Shown: positions 9,644-20,437, counted from the first letter of the stretch. The stretch is DNA of 64,000 bases from Artemia franciscana (GCF_032884065.1 NC_088872.1:6690186-6754185), one strand, 5' to 3'. Numbers and translations: made by a program. The notes: a model not told the origin generated them from the sequence alone.

Positions 9644-11299
9644 ATGGGTAAAGTAAGTTCAAAACCTAAGCCAAAAATAAAGAATCTTCTCCCTCATCTG
9701 AGCAAGAGCGAATTGGAAGAATTTGAAGCCATTGCAGTTGGCGGGCTTCAAAAGACCACTGACGCAAAAGTCCATGGAGTAGCCACAAAAAGTGACAACT
9801 CACCCATTGGAAACAAAGATACACTAAATACAGACAAGAATAAAGAAAATAGCTATTGGAGAACATTTAAAGGTTGCTTCAAGAAAAAGAAGAAAAATAA
9901 AAAGCTTGCTAAAGTGGATGCAGAAAAAGGGCCTGAAGCACTTGAAAGCAAGAAAACTGAAAACCGGGAAAAAGCAACGGAGCCTGAGAAAAGTAACGAC
10001 ATGAAGTTTGTTCCTGTCACTGCTCCAAAAAAAACTAATGCTGAAATTATACCAGGTGTCTTTGAGCAAAAAAAGAAAAATTGTAATTCCGACACAGCAT
10101 TTGCAGAAAAAGGGCCTGAAGCACATGAAGGCATTAAAATTGAAAACAGAGGAATTACTAAGGAGTCAGAGAAAAGAAATGACAGAAAAATTATTCCTGC
10201 CACTACTCCAAAAAAAGGTAAAGCCGAAGACATCCAATGTATCTTAAAGCAAAAGAAGAAAAATAGTAAGTCTGATGCAGCAGATACAAAAAAAGTGTCT
10301 GAAACACATAAAGGCAAGGAAACTGAAAACAGAAGAGAAACTATGAAGCCTGAGAAAAGAAATGACATGAAGGTTATTCCTGTCACTACTCAAAAAAAAA
10401 TTAAAGCTATAGACATACCAGGTATCTTTATGCAAAATAAGAAAAATGCAGAAAAAGTGTCTGAAGCACAGAAAGGCAATAAAACTGAAAACAGAAGAGG
10501 AGCTACTGAGCCTGAGAAAGGAAATGATATTATTGTTATTCCTGTCAGTACTCCTCAGAAAACTGATGTCGAAGACGTACCAGCAGCTACTAAAAGAGAC
10601 GTAAAAGAGAATGTATCTTCAATAATGTATCCTGCACCTCAAACTCTTCCTAAATCTAAAGTGATGCATATCTCTCAAAATAAATGCAAAGTCATACCAA
10701 ACTTGACAATGTGTTTCGGTGTGAGTATTGTAGATATTCCTCCTGGAAAGTTAGAAGACGAGAAGGGCAAATTGAAAACCTCCGAAATGGATGTAAAGAT
10801 ACCAATTCCTAAACCTCCATTCAGCAAGAGGTATAATATTAGCAAGGAAATAAAAACTGCATCAGTGAATGTTGGAACACAGACAGAAAGTACAAGAAGC
10901 ATCTGTGTGCAGGTACATATAGGTGTACAAACTGATGATGCCCTCATAGAAAACGTCTCTATTCCGCCACTCCCACGTCCAATTCTAGTGCAGACATCAC
11001 AACCTGAATCAGTGTATGTAGGAACACAAATCGAAGAGACAAAAGCCATATGTGTTCTGGTAGATGATAGCACACAGACTGATGATACTCTAATTGAAAA
11101 TGTATTCATTCCACCGCCACCACCACCACCACCATTACCACCACCCCCGATTATCAATCAGGAATCACGACCTAAACCGAAAAACAAAAAGATTGTACGA
11201 GTCCAATCAATTGAAGCCGGGCAAGAAAAAAAACAGGGCCAAATGATGGAGGAACTAAGAGAAAGATTAAAAAGAAAAAGTAAGTCGTTACAAGAATAG
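9644..11299 (+). CDS. Copy B: uncharacterised Lys-rich protein with myristoylation-type start and TQT motifs
   Basis: I do not recognise this gene. The 551-codon frame is open in one exon. The start is fixed by the MGKVSSKPKPK N-terminus: Gly2, Ser6 and Lys7 fit the N-myristoylation consensus with a following polybasic patch, as in Src-type anchors. Residues 78-310 contain four degenerate repeats of about 60 aa (KKKN, then EKxxEAxxxxKxEN, then EKxND, then IPxxTPKK). TQT-type motifs follow at 411-415 (GTQTE), 428-432 (VQTDD), 460-464 (GTQIE) and 476-481 (STQTDD); such motifs can bind dynein light chain LC8. A Pro run lies at 490-502 and an amphipathic basic helix (MMEELRERLKRKSK, 534-547) ends the protein, loosely WH2-like. 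This suggests, by inference only, a membrane-anchored cytoskeletal scaffold. A good GTAAGT donor at about 11279-11284 could divert the last codons. Alternative: a domesticated or repeat-borne frame. Confidence 0.65.
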   Translation: MGKVSSKPKPKIKNLLPHLSKSELEEFEAIAVGGLQKTTDAKVHGVATKSDNSPIGNKDTLNTDKNKENSYWRTFKGCFKKKKKNKKLAKVDAEKGPEALESKKTENREKATEPEKSNDMKFVPVTAPKKTNAEIIPGVFEQKKKNCNSDTAFAEKGPEAHEGIKIENRGITKESEKRNDRKIIPATTPKKGKAEDIQCILKQKKKNSKSDAADTKKVSETHKGKETENRRETMKPEKRNDMKVIPVTTQKKIKAIDIPGIFMQNKKNAEKVSEAQKGNKTENRRGATEPEKGNDIIVIPVSTPQKTDVEDVPAATKRDVKENVSSIMYPAPQTLPKSKVMHISQNKCKVIPNLTMCFGVSIVDIPPGKLEDEKGKLKTSEMDVKIPIPKPPFSKRYNISKEIKTASVNVGTQTESTRSICVQVHIGVQTDDALIENVSIPPLPRPILVQTSQPESVYVGTQIEETKAICVLVDDSTQTDDTLIENVFIPPPPPPPPLPPPPIINQESRPKPKNKKIVRVQSIEAGQEKKQGQMMEELRERLKRKSKSLQE

Positions 11300-11339
11300 T
11301 CAGAAAACAAAACCATCAAAGGTGTTACTTCTTTGCTTC

Positions 11340-12585
11340 TAATTTAAAAAAAAGGAAAGGACGGCAATTGAAAATAAAGAGTCCTATGGTGACGCATTGG
11401 GTTTGATCTTATCTTGATAATACGTTACCCAGAGATTGAACCCGGCTATATGAATAGACTGCAGGGCCGAGGTAGGGACCATTAGTCAAGAAGCATCGTT
11501 AATCCGATTACTTTGTTGTTGTAATCCGTAAACTTTGGTTGTAATCCGATTACAACCAGCCAAAATTTGGATTTTGGAGCCATTCATAAGATTGTTAAAC
11601 GAATACAAAGGATCAGAAAATAGATATTGGTAGGATCACCGATTCTGAGAATAGAAACAGCTTAAAGTAAAAAAAGTAGGAAATAATAAGAATTATCACA
11701 AGGCTGTGTATTGCAAATTAATGTTAAATTAGCCGGAAATGAGGAAGAATGCATTAACTGAAATGGTCAATCGATTTGCAACTGTATTTCAGCATTGATA
11801 GTCTGTTGTATCTTTGACACAAATTTTCTCCTGTTTTAATATGTGTTCCTGTGTAACGTAATAATAAATTAGATCACGACATCAAATGACATCAAATAAA
11901 TATGATGTCATGTTTGAGTGACTCTGCCTCCTCGGGATTCCACACGAGTCCCGAGTCTTTGTAGTTACAGCAATGGCTGCAACCTAGTAAAGAACAAACT
12001 AAAAATTTATGTTGTAGTAACCAAAAATTTAAAAAAGCATTTTAAAAGCTAGCTTGGTAAAAAAAAAATACGATTTTTTGGTGATTCATGGACAGCAACT
12101 ATTATCTTGGTTAATCTAAAAGACAAAACGTTATTTTGAAAATTAATTTGGAGGAACTTAAAAACAATAGCCTAGAAGAACTGGAAAATGGCGTCAGATC
12201 AAAACGAAAAGTGCACCATTGAAATTACTATTGCCAACATCTCTGTACAGGAAAGTTACAGCCCTCTGGCTTGAACGAAAACTAAAATAGGTTTTTGCAC
12301 GTGTACTACTGGCGTGCCGTTGTTTTTCCTTTTTGTTTTCAGTCACTGTTAGTAGGGAATCGAAACAACATAGAGAGCTGTTTCAGGGCTCATTTCAGAG
12401 AATGTTGCAATGCCTATTGCTTTTTGTAGTTAACCATGAAATAGTATTTGAAATATAGCCAACTTTTTGACAAAAACTGCATCTTTATATAAAAGACGAT
12501 ATAACACACATATCAATATGAAGATATATATATTTTTTTAAGATGCCATTTTGTCAGTTTTTGTTTACAGTTATTGTATTTGATT
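11340..12585. other. Intergenic DNA with a short shared repeat (R6)
   Basis: No gene seen. 11500-11570 contains three variants of the word TAATCCGATTAC. 11965-12060 (GGCTGCAACCTAGTAAAGAAC, then AAAAATTTAAAAAAGCATTTT) is similar to 61855-61960 and defines a small dispersed family, R6. 12605-12650 has three copies of CCACGTAGATAT-like words. Confidence 0.45.
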
Positions 12586-12586
12586 T

Positions 12587-14002
12587 TTAATGTTCTGTTT
12601 TGTTACTCGAAAAACCACGTAGATATACCACGTAGAAAAACCACGTAGATATATATTGTTGTAGAGCTTTAAGGGTAAAGGGTAGCTTGTCGCTTTCTTT
12701 CATATGCTTGCAGAAGAGATGCCATCGTAATTCAGATATTGTGCTAATATAGATGTTTTTGGGGCTGCACGATGTGATGTCTAGACTGCACGTGTATCGA
12801 CAGAACATTCTCAATTGACCGACTTAGATTACTACTTTCTCTGTTGAAAGCATATGCACAAATCTAAAATCATCTCTCATCATTTTTATATCCTTCATGT
12901 ACACTTTCAGCCTGGTTACTTTGTCAATACCTGAGGAGCTTCCAGTACTGTCAGCTCCAGTAAAGGCATGGAAGGATGGTAACACTTTGGTATCTGTGTC
13001 TGGGAAGAAGAAAACCATATTTGTATTTGGCAAATTTTACTGTGATATCAGTATAGCCTGACGGATCATCAGTGTGTCCGTTTTTTCATGAGTGTTGTCC
13101 AAAAAATTAAGCCTTCGTTGTTCTCTGTATGCCCTGAAGAACAAGTAACGATTAACCGACTCATTGGGAAGCCATGCCGAATTGGGCTATTCTTTGTCTT
13201 CTTTTATCCCTGTTAACCTACTTTAGTCATCCTTGTATGTGTCAAATACATCGATAACTTAATCACAATCTAGTGTTAGCGTCATCAGCCTGTTATTCAA
13301 ACGTTCATTGGAGATGTTTGATGGTTACAATAGCTTCTGGTTTCTTTGCCAATTTCTGAAGAGGAAGTATTTCGACATGCTCTATTTTGCGACATGTATT
13401 GGGTGTTGTGTTGTTAATTAATTCTCTTGCCAATGATTTTCTAGGGGGATTTCCTGTCATTGTCAACTTATGGAGTTGAAGGATCAACTTCGTATTTTTC
13501 TGGCATCCAGGATTGTACCGTTTGGTGTAAAAGGGACTCTCGGTATGACTGTTTTCTGGTTTATACTTGGCTACGATCGTCATTCAAATCACTAGTCTTC
13601 TTGAGGTTCACCTTGATGTTTTGAAGCTTTATCGTGGTTTCCTTATTTCAGGCATGGGTGTTTTCTTGTTTTCTTTTTCTTTACTGGCGTCATAGGCGGA
13701 TGCTTCCATTATTTGGCTCTTTGTCATATTATTCATAGCTTTTAACCTTTCATAGCTGCGTTCAAAATTGACAATACATATTTATGAGAAATATAGTCAT
13801 GAATGACTGCCTTGAGTAGCCTAATACCTTCAGAAGCGAATGGGCTTCTATGTTTTAGAACGGTTGCCTTAATCTTGTTGATAGCAGAATGCTCCTTTTT
13901 GACAACATTTGGCCTACGGGAATTGGTCTCTAGTTGTGTCACGCCCCAGGTTAAGTTGAGTATGGTAAAAAGTGGTTGGAGGACAACCAGACTCCGTTTC
14001 AT
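12587..14002 (-). pseudogene. Broken TE-like gene with LPxFHAFTGxD motif
   Basis: Several - strand frames line up in order along one decayed gene. 14002-13742 reads KIKATVLKHRSPFASEG, then LLKAVIHDYIS; just downstream, in a shifted frame, is MTKSQIMEASAYD. 13033-12824 contains LPSFHAFTGADSTG, and 12814-12587 contains ISELRWHLFCKH, then SDKLPFTLKALQQYI. These three blocks resemble, in that order, a large multi-copy invertebrate protein family whose members share HxxPF, LPALHAFTGCDTTS and RWHLF...LPPTxxALxQHI segments; such genes are usually annotated as uncharacterised and are probably transposon-related. The Cys of TGCD is Ala here. Stops and shifts separate the blocks, so this is a pseudogene. 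The family name is uncertain. Confidence 0.55.
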
Positions 14003-14139
14003 TCCCTTTTAGCTGTCTTCCCTCCAATGATATCTGATCAAAATTTGGAATAACCATCTTGTTCAAAATAGTCGAAAAGTCAAATAACTATATCTTCAGG
14101 GACGGCATTACCCCCACAGCCCCTGGGGCAAGAGTTGTA

Positions 14140-15120
14140 AGCTAAGTTGCCACTTTTGTATATACTAGGCTGGTTATCGGGTAAGAGGGGCATGTTTAAT
14201 CCTGAGTTTCCGAAAAGGCCAAGAATACTAAGGAAAAACTTTTTAGAAAATTATGAGGGGAATGTCAAACAAATTAAAGCACACTATATGCAGGAAGGTT
14301 GTCAAAAGGACACAATAGCAATATCTAAGGAATGGCTCTGGGTATTAAGTTGGAACTTCCAAATCATATTAGAACAAAAAAAAGGAATTGAGAGAAACCA
14401 ACCCCCCCCCCCCCTTCCCCTTTTTCTTTTAGATGCTCCCTTTTACACTGATAGAAATATTAAAAGTTTTTTTTTCAAAATAGTCACAAGGTCTAATAGC
14501 TTTGCCCCCGTGGATTCCATATCCCCCGAGCCCGGGGGCAAGGATTGTAAATGATCCAACTTGTCCATTTTTAACAGGTATGATTTATCATTGGGAAAGG
14601 GGTAGATATTTGATCCTGGGTATGTCTGAAAATGCTATGGTTGTCGAGGAATATGCTGAGCTGAATAAAAGAAAACACGATGTGCGTCTAATGTAACAAA
14701 AATGTATATCTGCAATATCTTAGGAACTGGTAAGGGTATTAACTTGAAACTCTCAGGGCCACTACTACTATGGCTGCAAATCCGACTGGTTGCGATTGTA
14801 ACAGTGATTACTTTCGACTGCGACAACTTGTGACTGTGACTGTGAATGATTGTAACTGGTATTGTAATTACTTTCAGAGAATGTTAGGGAATGTTGAACA
14901 AAATCAAAACACACTATTTGTATGTTGATTGCATTAAGTTGAAACTTTCAGGGGATGTTGATCAGTGCTTGAACCTTCAAGGATTGCTTAGAGGAATTTC
15001 AAACTAAATCAAAAGACACTGTGCATCTGGGTTATCAACAGAGTATTTCTGCAATATCTTAGGAGCGGCTGAGGGTCAGAATATTCAATCAAAAGATACC
15101 ACGTGCATCTCGGTTGCCAG
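14140..15120. repeat. Degenerate tandem repeat family R3
   Basis: Blocks at about 14280-14370, 14690-14760, 14880-15000 and 15020-15120 share a common order: AAATTAAAGCACACTAT-like, GGTTGTCAAAAGG or GGTTGCCAGAAGG, TATCTGCAATATCTTAGGA, GGGTATTAAGTTGAAAC, then CAGGGGATGTTGA. The copies are diverged and partly truncated. A GACTGTGACTGTGA-like microsatellite is at 14815-14845 and a C run at 14402-14412. No gene. The 135-codon frame at 14147-14554 is made of this repeat. Confidence 0.6.
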
Positions 15121-15129
15121 AAGGGTGTA

Positions 15130-16545
15130 TCTAAAATCAAATATTTCATGGTAGCGAACTGTAAGTAAGGAGCGATACGGCTCAGTTATAAACGAAACTC
15201 TGAAAAGGGAATTTTAATACACATAAACATATTAAAAGAATTGGCCTATTATGCTGATTCCAAATCTATAAGTTTTGTAAAGTTTAGTATTACGGGCTAG
15301 TGAAAAGGCTACAAGCCTGAGAAAATTTACCTTATTTTCGAAAAAGGGGAAACCATCACTTAAAAGTTTAAGAATCCTAATGAGAATCTCACCATCGGAT
15401 TCAGCGTATTAGGAAACCTTATTGTAGTGGTTTCAACCTCCTATCTATAAAAATGTGATATTTTTCTTTTTTTGGCAAAAGAAAGATCACGGATGCGTGT
15501 TTATTTATTTGTTTGTTAGTTGTTGTTTTTTTTTGCAGGGGTGATTGTATAGACCCAGTGGTCCTAGAATATTGGAAGACGCTCATTCGAACAGAAATTA
15601 GAAGTACTAGTACCCCTTTAATGTGACTATAAAGATTCAAGGGAAACTAGGCCTCCTCCCCTGCCTCTTTTTCCCAAAATTGTCCGATCAAAATTTTGAG
15701 ATATCCATTTTGTTCATTATAGTTGAAAGGCTCAATAACTATGCCTTTGGATATAACATGACCCCCTCCCTCTCTCAGGCCCCACGGGAAAAGTCCTTCA
15801 GTGATAAAAGTCGTCCGTTGTTTACGCTTAGTACTTTTTATTGGAAAGTATGCTTACATTTTCGGTTGGGAGGGGGGCACATTTTCTGCTGGGGGTTTCT
15901 TCCACAGGGGAATTTTCCATGGGGAAGGGAGTTTCTAGGGGGTGAACTTTTCAGGGGAACTTTAACAGTGGGAGAATTTGCCATAATTCCTGTATGAAAT
16001 TGTTCTTATGTCTCGTTTTTAATTTTTTTCATCTCAATTTCAACTGCGGAGATATAAAGAATAATTGTTCGGGGTAAATTTGTCCCTGGGATTGAATTGT
16101 GTAGAGGTTGATTCCATGGGGAGGAGTATTTTTCCATGGATGTGCATCAAGATTTCATGGCATTATTTTAAAAAGAGGTCAGAAATTAAATTAAAAAAAA
16201 AAGCTTTTTCAACTGAAAGTAAGGAACAACATTAAAAATTAAAGCGAACAGAAATTACTACGTATATGAATGGGGTCGCCCCCTCCTCAATATCTCGCTC
16301 TTTGCGCAAAAGTTTGAATCATATCCCAATTCTTTAAGAAAGACTCCTGAAATGCAAGGATTGGTTAATTAGAACAATAAAAGGCTTTTTTGAAAGTACT
16401 GAAAAACTTTAGCGTAAAGAGTAAGGTTTTGAGGGGGGCAATGTTCTTCGTATACGTAGTAATTTCTGTTCGTTGTAAGTTTCAGTGTTGCTCCTTACTT
16501 TCAGTTGAAAAAACCATTTTTTTTTAATTTAATATCTGAGAAACG
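15130..16545 (-). repeat. Dispersed repeat R1, diverged long copy on the minus strand
   Basis: Read on the - strand this has the R1 order: the left-end block at 16200-16320 (AAAGTAAGGAACAAC, TTACTACGTATATGAA, CTCGCTCTTTGCGC), the middle block at 15560-15760, the GGTTTCC..TTTTCGAAAATAAGG block at 15320-15360 and a decayed terminal hairpin near 15155. A separate plus-strand left-end fragment lies at 16385-16515, so the left end is present as an inverted pair, as at 40705-40970. Confidence 0.6.
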
Positions 16546-17598
16546 GCTAATAATGTTAAGTTGAAATTTTGAGGGAATGTTGAGAAGGTGCTGAAGTAAA
16601 TCAAAAGCCGCTAATTCGAACTATTAAATTAGAATTTTATATTTCAATTCTTACGCCAGAGACATGGAAACTGGGGAAATAGTCATTATTTTGACCAAAA
16701 CCAAAACTGGTTTGGGCAATCAAAACACAAGCAGAAATTAATTAAAAAACGAACTTTCATAAAAAGAAGTTTCTTAAAAGAAAGTAAAGATTCATATTAA
16801 ACTTAAGACCTGCATAAATAAATTTCTATCATAATCCAAACTCAAAACGACCAAAAATTACTATTAAAGAATCAATGAAAAGCAAAAACAAACAGAAATT
16901 TAAGTAAATTATTATAAAAACAGAGGTAACAGGTACTAATATAGGTCAATAAATGAGTTTAAAAGGAGTAAAAATTAAATTCATTGCTCAATTCAAACTC
17001 AAAACAAACAAAAATTACTACAAACAGGAATTTGGCTACTGCCCTTACCCCCCCCCCCCCATCCCTAACCATAAAAGTCTAAACCTTGTTGCGTCATTTG
17101 CGCTATATTGAAAAAGAAATATATTGAAAAATTTCAGTGCACTAAAATTTCGAATCGCTGAGTTTCTAACACTTAATATAATTATTTATCAAATAGATAT
17201 TTATAATATTTATAAATATATTTATAATATATTATAATTATATTATTATAATATATATATTATTTATTTATAATTATAATATCATCTTGATTATTGTAGT
17301 GATTTTATATTTATTGTTCGTCGGTTATTCGAAAAACAAAATGTAGTGTTCAAAATACATATAGTTTTTAACTAGGCCAGTTCCTAACTATTTAAAATAA
17401 GCTTCGTAATGAGGAAAAAAGTAAGCTCTTTCATAGCGATATCTCTCTCTCAATAATATGTGAATAAAAAAAATGTTTAACTCTATATTTAATCAATATT
17501 TCGGCAGGGAACAGGCTGTTTAAAAAAAAAGTTTCTGCGGTTTCGCAAACATATCATGCAATAATTAATTGTTTACAAGCGCCTAAGGGGGGCGCCCA
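16546..17598. other. AT-rich intergenic DNA with repeat remnants
   Basis: No gene. 16690-17040 is an A-rich dispersed repeat whose reverse complement is similar to 25215-25440 (words such as CAAACTCAAAACGA and ACAAGCAGAAATTA), called R7 here. 17045-17060 is a C run. 17190-17290 is almost pure A/T with many short palindromes. Confidence 0.5.
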
Positions 17599-17600
17599 TT

Positions 17601-17644
<44 letters not shown>
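17599..17644 (+). repeat. Poly-T tract of about 46 bases
   Basis: An uninterrupted T run. It could be the reverse-oriented poly-A tail of a retroposon, but no body is recognised next to it; length is likely to vary or be mis-assembled. Confidence 0.9.
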
Positions 17645-17645
<1 letters not shown>

Positions 17646-17738
17646 TTATCACTTACTAACAAAGTTTTACATTAATTAGACGAATATTTCTTCCTTGAAA
17701 AATCACCTTTTAAAATTATATATTCATACCTGTCCATG

Positions 17739-17924
17739 CAAAGCCGTATCCAGGATTTTTTTTCAGGGGGGGGGGGTAAAAGATATCTTTGGAAAGTGGG
17801 GGGGGGGGTACAAAAAAACTTCAAAAAACGGAAATAAATTCGAATATATTCATGTTTGTTACGTTTTTACGAGTGGGATAATGGGGAGGGGTGGTCATAC
17901 CCATACCCCCTGGATACGGCCTTG
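17739..17924. mobile_element. Small MITE-like repeat R4 with 16-bp inverted ends
   Basis: The 186-bp segment begins CAAAGCCGTATCCAGG and ends with the reverse complement with one mismatch (CCTGGATACGGCCTTG). Inside are G runs and the block GTTTGTTACGTTTTTACGAG. Related, less complete copies with the right end CCCCTGG(A/G)TAC(G/C)G are at 37560-37722 and 63480-63654. No clear target duplication was found. Too small to encode protein. Confidence 0.65.
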
Positions 17925-18238
17925 TGTCTTTGTATAACGGGGATCAAAATGCATTAAAAAAATAGGGTGTGCAATCCTTTCAAAAAATAGTCATCCGGAA
18001 CTTCATGGGCGGGGGTGAAGAGTGAAGCTTGGAACACGTTAGGGCGGAGGAGGAGCCTTTTCATCTGTTTTGGTTTCTTTTGGCTTAATGATGTGATAAG
18101 TTCTTCGTAGTAGTTTTTTAAGCTATATAATGCCGATATTAATTTAGCGTGTACCACAAAAGAGTTATTCATAAACACTTGTCAATGATTTTTTAGTTTC
18201 AACAGTTTTTATCCCTAGGGGTTATAATTTACCAAATC

Positions 18239-18499
18239 ATGGCTTCAAGAATTTCGTTAGCATTTAGCTGCCTTGGATCAAAAAATGCTCCTACATGCTT
18301 GGCTGTACCTTTTTTAACTAGGGTGAATCCGATACGCTATTACTCAGAAGAGAAATATGAAACATCACAACTTGGAGGCTTTGCGAAAGCATTTCAGGAT
18401 CAGCAGGACTTGGCTATCAAGGCAACGAAACAGGAAAAACCTATTGAAGCAAAACCAAAGACTTTTGATGAACTCATACGAAATTCAAAATTGATGCAG
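18239..18499 (+). CDS. MRPS28: MRPS28 exon 1: mitochondrial small ribosomal subunit protein bS1m
   Basis: First of three coding exons of a complete 180-aa protein (the human protein is 187 aa). The product is a structural protein of the mitochondrial 28S ribosomal subunit. This exon gives residues 1-87: an Arg-rich, acid-free presequence (MASRISLAFSCLGSKNAP...) with a likely matrix-protease site near IRYYSEE, then the conserved GGFAKAFQ and FDELIRNSKLMQ segments. The ATG at 18239 is the first in frame and gives the expected presequence. The exon ends ATGCAG before GTAATG, codon phase 0. The frame reads on into the intron and stops at 18553, which is not coding. Next exon is 5.4 kb away. Unusually, the exon end and donor are the first unit of a 135-bp tandem array. 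Confidence 0.9.
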
Positions 18500-19640
18500 G
18501 TAATGAAAAGAAGGTACTTGTCTGTTATAGTGCCTATATCTATAGAAGCTTAGTAGAACCTTTTTTCATTGAGTTTGCAGGCAATGAAATTGATGTTTGC
18601 ATTGATGCAGGTAGTTGAGTTTGTATTGATGCAGGTAATGAAAAGAAGGTACTTGTCTGTTATAGTGCCTATATCTATAGAAGCTAAGTAAAACCTTTTT
18701 TCATTGAGTTTGCAGGCAATGAAATTGATGTTTGCATTGATGCAGGTAGTTGAGTTTGTATTGATGCAGGTAATGAAAAGAAGGTACTTGTCTGTTATAG
18801 TGCCTATATCTATAGAAGCTTAGTAGAACCTTTTTTCATTGAGTTTGCAGGCAATGAAATTGATGTTTGCATTGATGCAGGTAGTTGAGTTTGTATTGAT
18901 GCAGGTAATGAAAAGAAGGTACTTCTCTGTTATAGTGCCTATATCTATAGAAGCTAAGAAGAACCGGTTTTCATTGAGTTTGCAGGTAATGAAATGGATG
19001 TTTGCATTGATGCAGGTAGTTGAGTTTACATTGATGCTGGTAATGAAAAGAAGGTACTTCTCTGTTATAGTGCCTATATCTATAGAAGCTAAGAAGAACC
19101 GGTTTTCATTGAGTTTGCAGGTAATGAAATTGATGTTTGCATTGATGCAGGTAGTTGAGTTGGCATTGATGCAGGTAATGAAAAGAAGGTACTTGTCTGT
19201 TATAGTGCCTATATCTATAGAAGCTAAGTAAAACCGGTTTTCATTGAGTTTGCAGGTAATGAAATTGATGTTTGCATTGATGCATAGTTGAGTTTGCATT
19301 GGTGCAGGTAATGGAAAGAAGGTACTTGTCTGTTATAGTGCCTATATCTATAGAAGCTAAGTAAAACCGGTTTTCATTGAGTTTGCAGGTAATGAAATTG
19401 ATGTTTGCATTGATGCATAGTTGAGTTTGCATTGATGCAGGTAGTGAAAAGAAGGTACTTGTCTGTTATAGTGCCTATATCTATAGAAGCTAAGTAGAAC
19501 CGGTTTTCATTGAGTTTGCAGGTAATGAAATTGATGTTTGTATTGATGCAGGTAATGAAAAGAAGGTAGTTCTCTGTTATACTGCCTATATCTATAGAAG
19601 CTAAGTAGAACTGGTTTTCATTGAGTTTGCGATATGTATT
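18491..19640 (+). repeat. 135-bp tandem array that includes the MRPS28 exon 1 donor site
   Basis: Nine copies of TTGATGCAGGTAATGAAAAG-type sequence recur with spacing 135, 135, 135, 135, 135, 135, 132, 134 and finally 111 bases between AAAAGAAGG words (18506, 18641, 18776, 18911, 19046, 19181, 19313, 19447, 19558 approximately). Each unit also holds GTGCCTATATCTATAGAAGC and GAGTTTGCAGGTAATGAAAT. The first unit begins inside exon 1, so the true donor CAG/GTAATG is repeated many times downstream. Open frames on both strands across the array (for example 159 codons on the - strand) arise only because 135 is divisible by three. Confidence 0.92.
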
Positions 19641-20437
19641 GAATGAAATTATTTAATTTGCGATGTATATGATGAAAATATAATACTTTAGAAACATGTT
19701 TGGGCTATATGTTTGCACATTAGGGAGGTAAAGCATAGTGGGTTTGTATGGAAAATGTGAAAGTTGCAATTATACTGCATATTATAAAGTAAGAACTGTT
19801 TTCTAACTTCAAATTGTACAAATACTTTACACCCAGTGCCCAACCCTTACTGTGCAAATATATAGTCCAAACTATATATTTTGTGATATTTCATTGGGGA
19901 TTGGCGTCAGAGAAACATGTTCTTCTTTGCTTCTACATACATAGGCGCTATGAAAGACAAGTACCGAAAAGAATGTGTTATTCACTGTATCAGTAGTTTA
20001 ATGGACGAGCACTACTACTGTCAGAAAATGTTAAAAAAAGATTTTCAGATGATGATGTTTTTGTTGCTTTTAACGTAACAAGTAACGTTACTTTTTTCTT
20101 GGCGACACCAATATGATAACAAGACAGTGGCAAAAAAGGATATGTTCAGTCAGTGAAAATGATTTGCAATATTTGGGCCGAGGTCTCCGCTTAACTGTCC
20201 TCAGTCCCAAAATAGAAAAATAAAGACACGCCCTAAAAAACAGCCATTATTATAAAAGAAAACCCTATCAATGCAACGGTGAAAGGGGGACGGTTGAGTG
20301 GACATATCGACCAATATATTTGATTTGTATTTTGACTGGCTGGAAATATCCTCGTTGTTTTCTTCTTGGTGATCGTCTTTTTTTAAGCACCGACGAAGAC
20401 CACACTGCCTTTCAATATCAAACAAACACAACTTAGA
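19641..20437. other. Intron 1 DNA with one dispersed repeat
   Basis: 19685-19815 (GGGCTATATGTTTGCACATTA, GTAAAGCATAGTGG, then AGTAAGAACTGTTTTCTAACT) matches 63205-63330 inside the inverted-repeat element near the right edge. The remainder shows no gene; 20072-20090 is a small palindromic word around GTAACGTTAC. Confidence 0.5.

Noticed and set aside
9853..11157. Long - strand frames (177 and 160 codons) with Phe-rich or Gly-run sequences
   Set aside because: They are antisense shadows of copy B; the Gly run is the complement of its polyproline run.
17599..17644. Poly-T as proof of a retroposon
   Set aside because: No recognisable retroposon body or target duplication adjoins it.
18500..18553. 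MRPS28 exon 1 reading on to a stop at 18553 (104-codon frame)
   Set aside because: The extension is intron repeat; splicing at 18499/18500 to 23869 gives the conserved protein.
18820..19299. A 159-codon frame on the - strand and a 130-codon frame on the + strand with regular internal repeats
   Set aside because: Both are translations of the 135-bp tandem array; the period is a multiple of three, which keeps frames open by chance.
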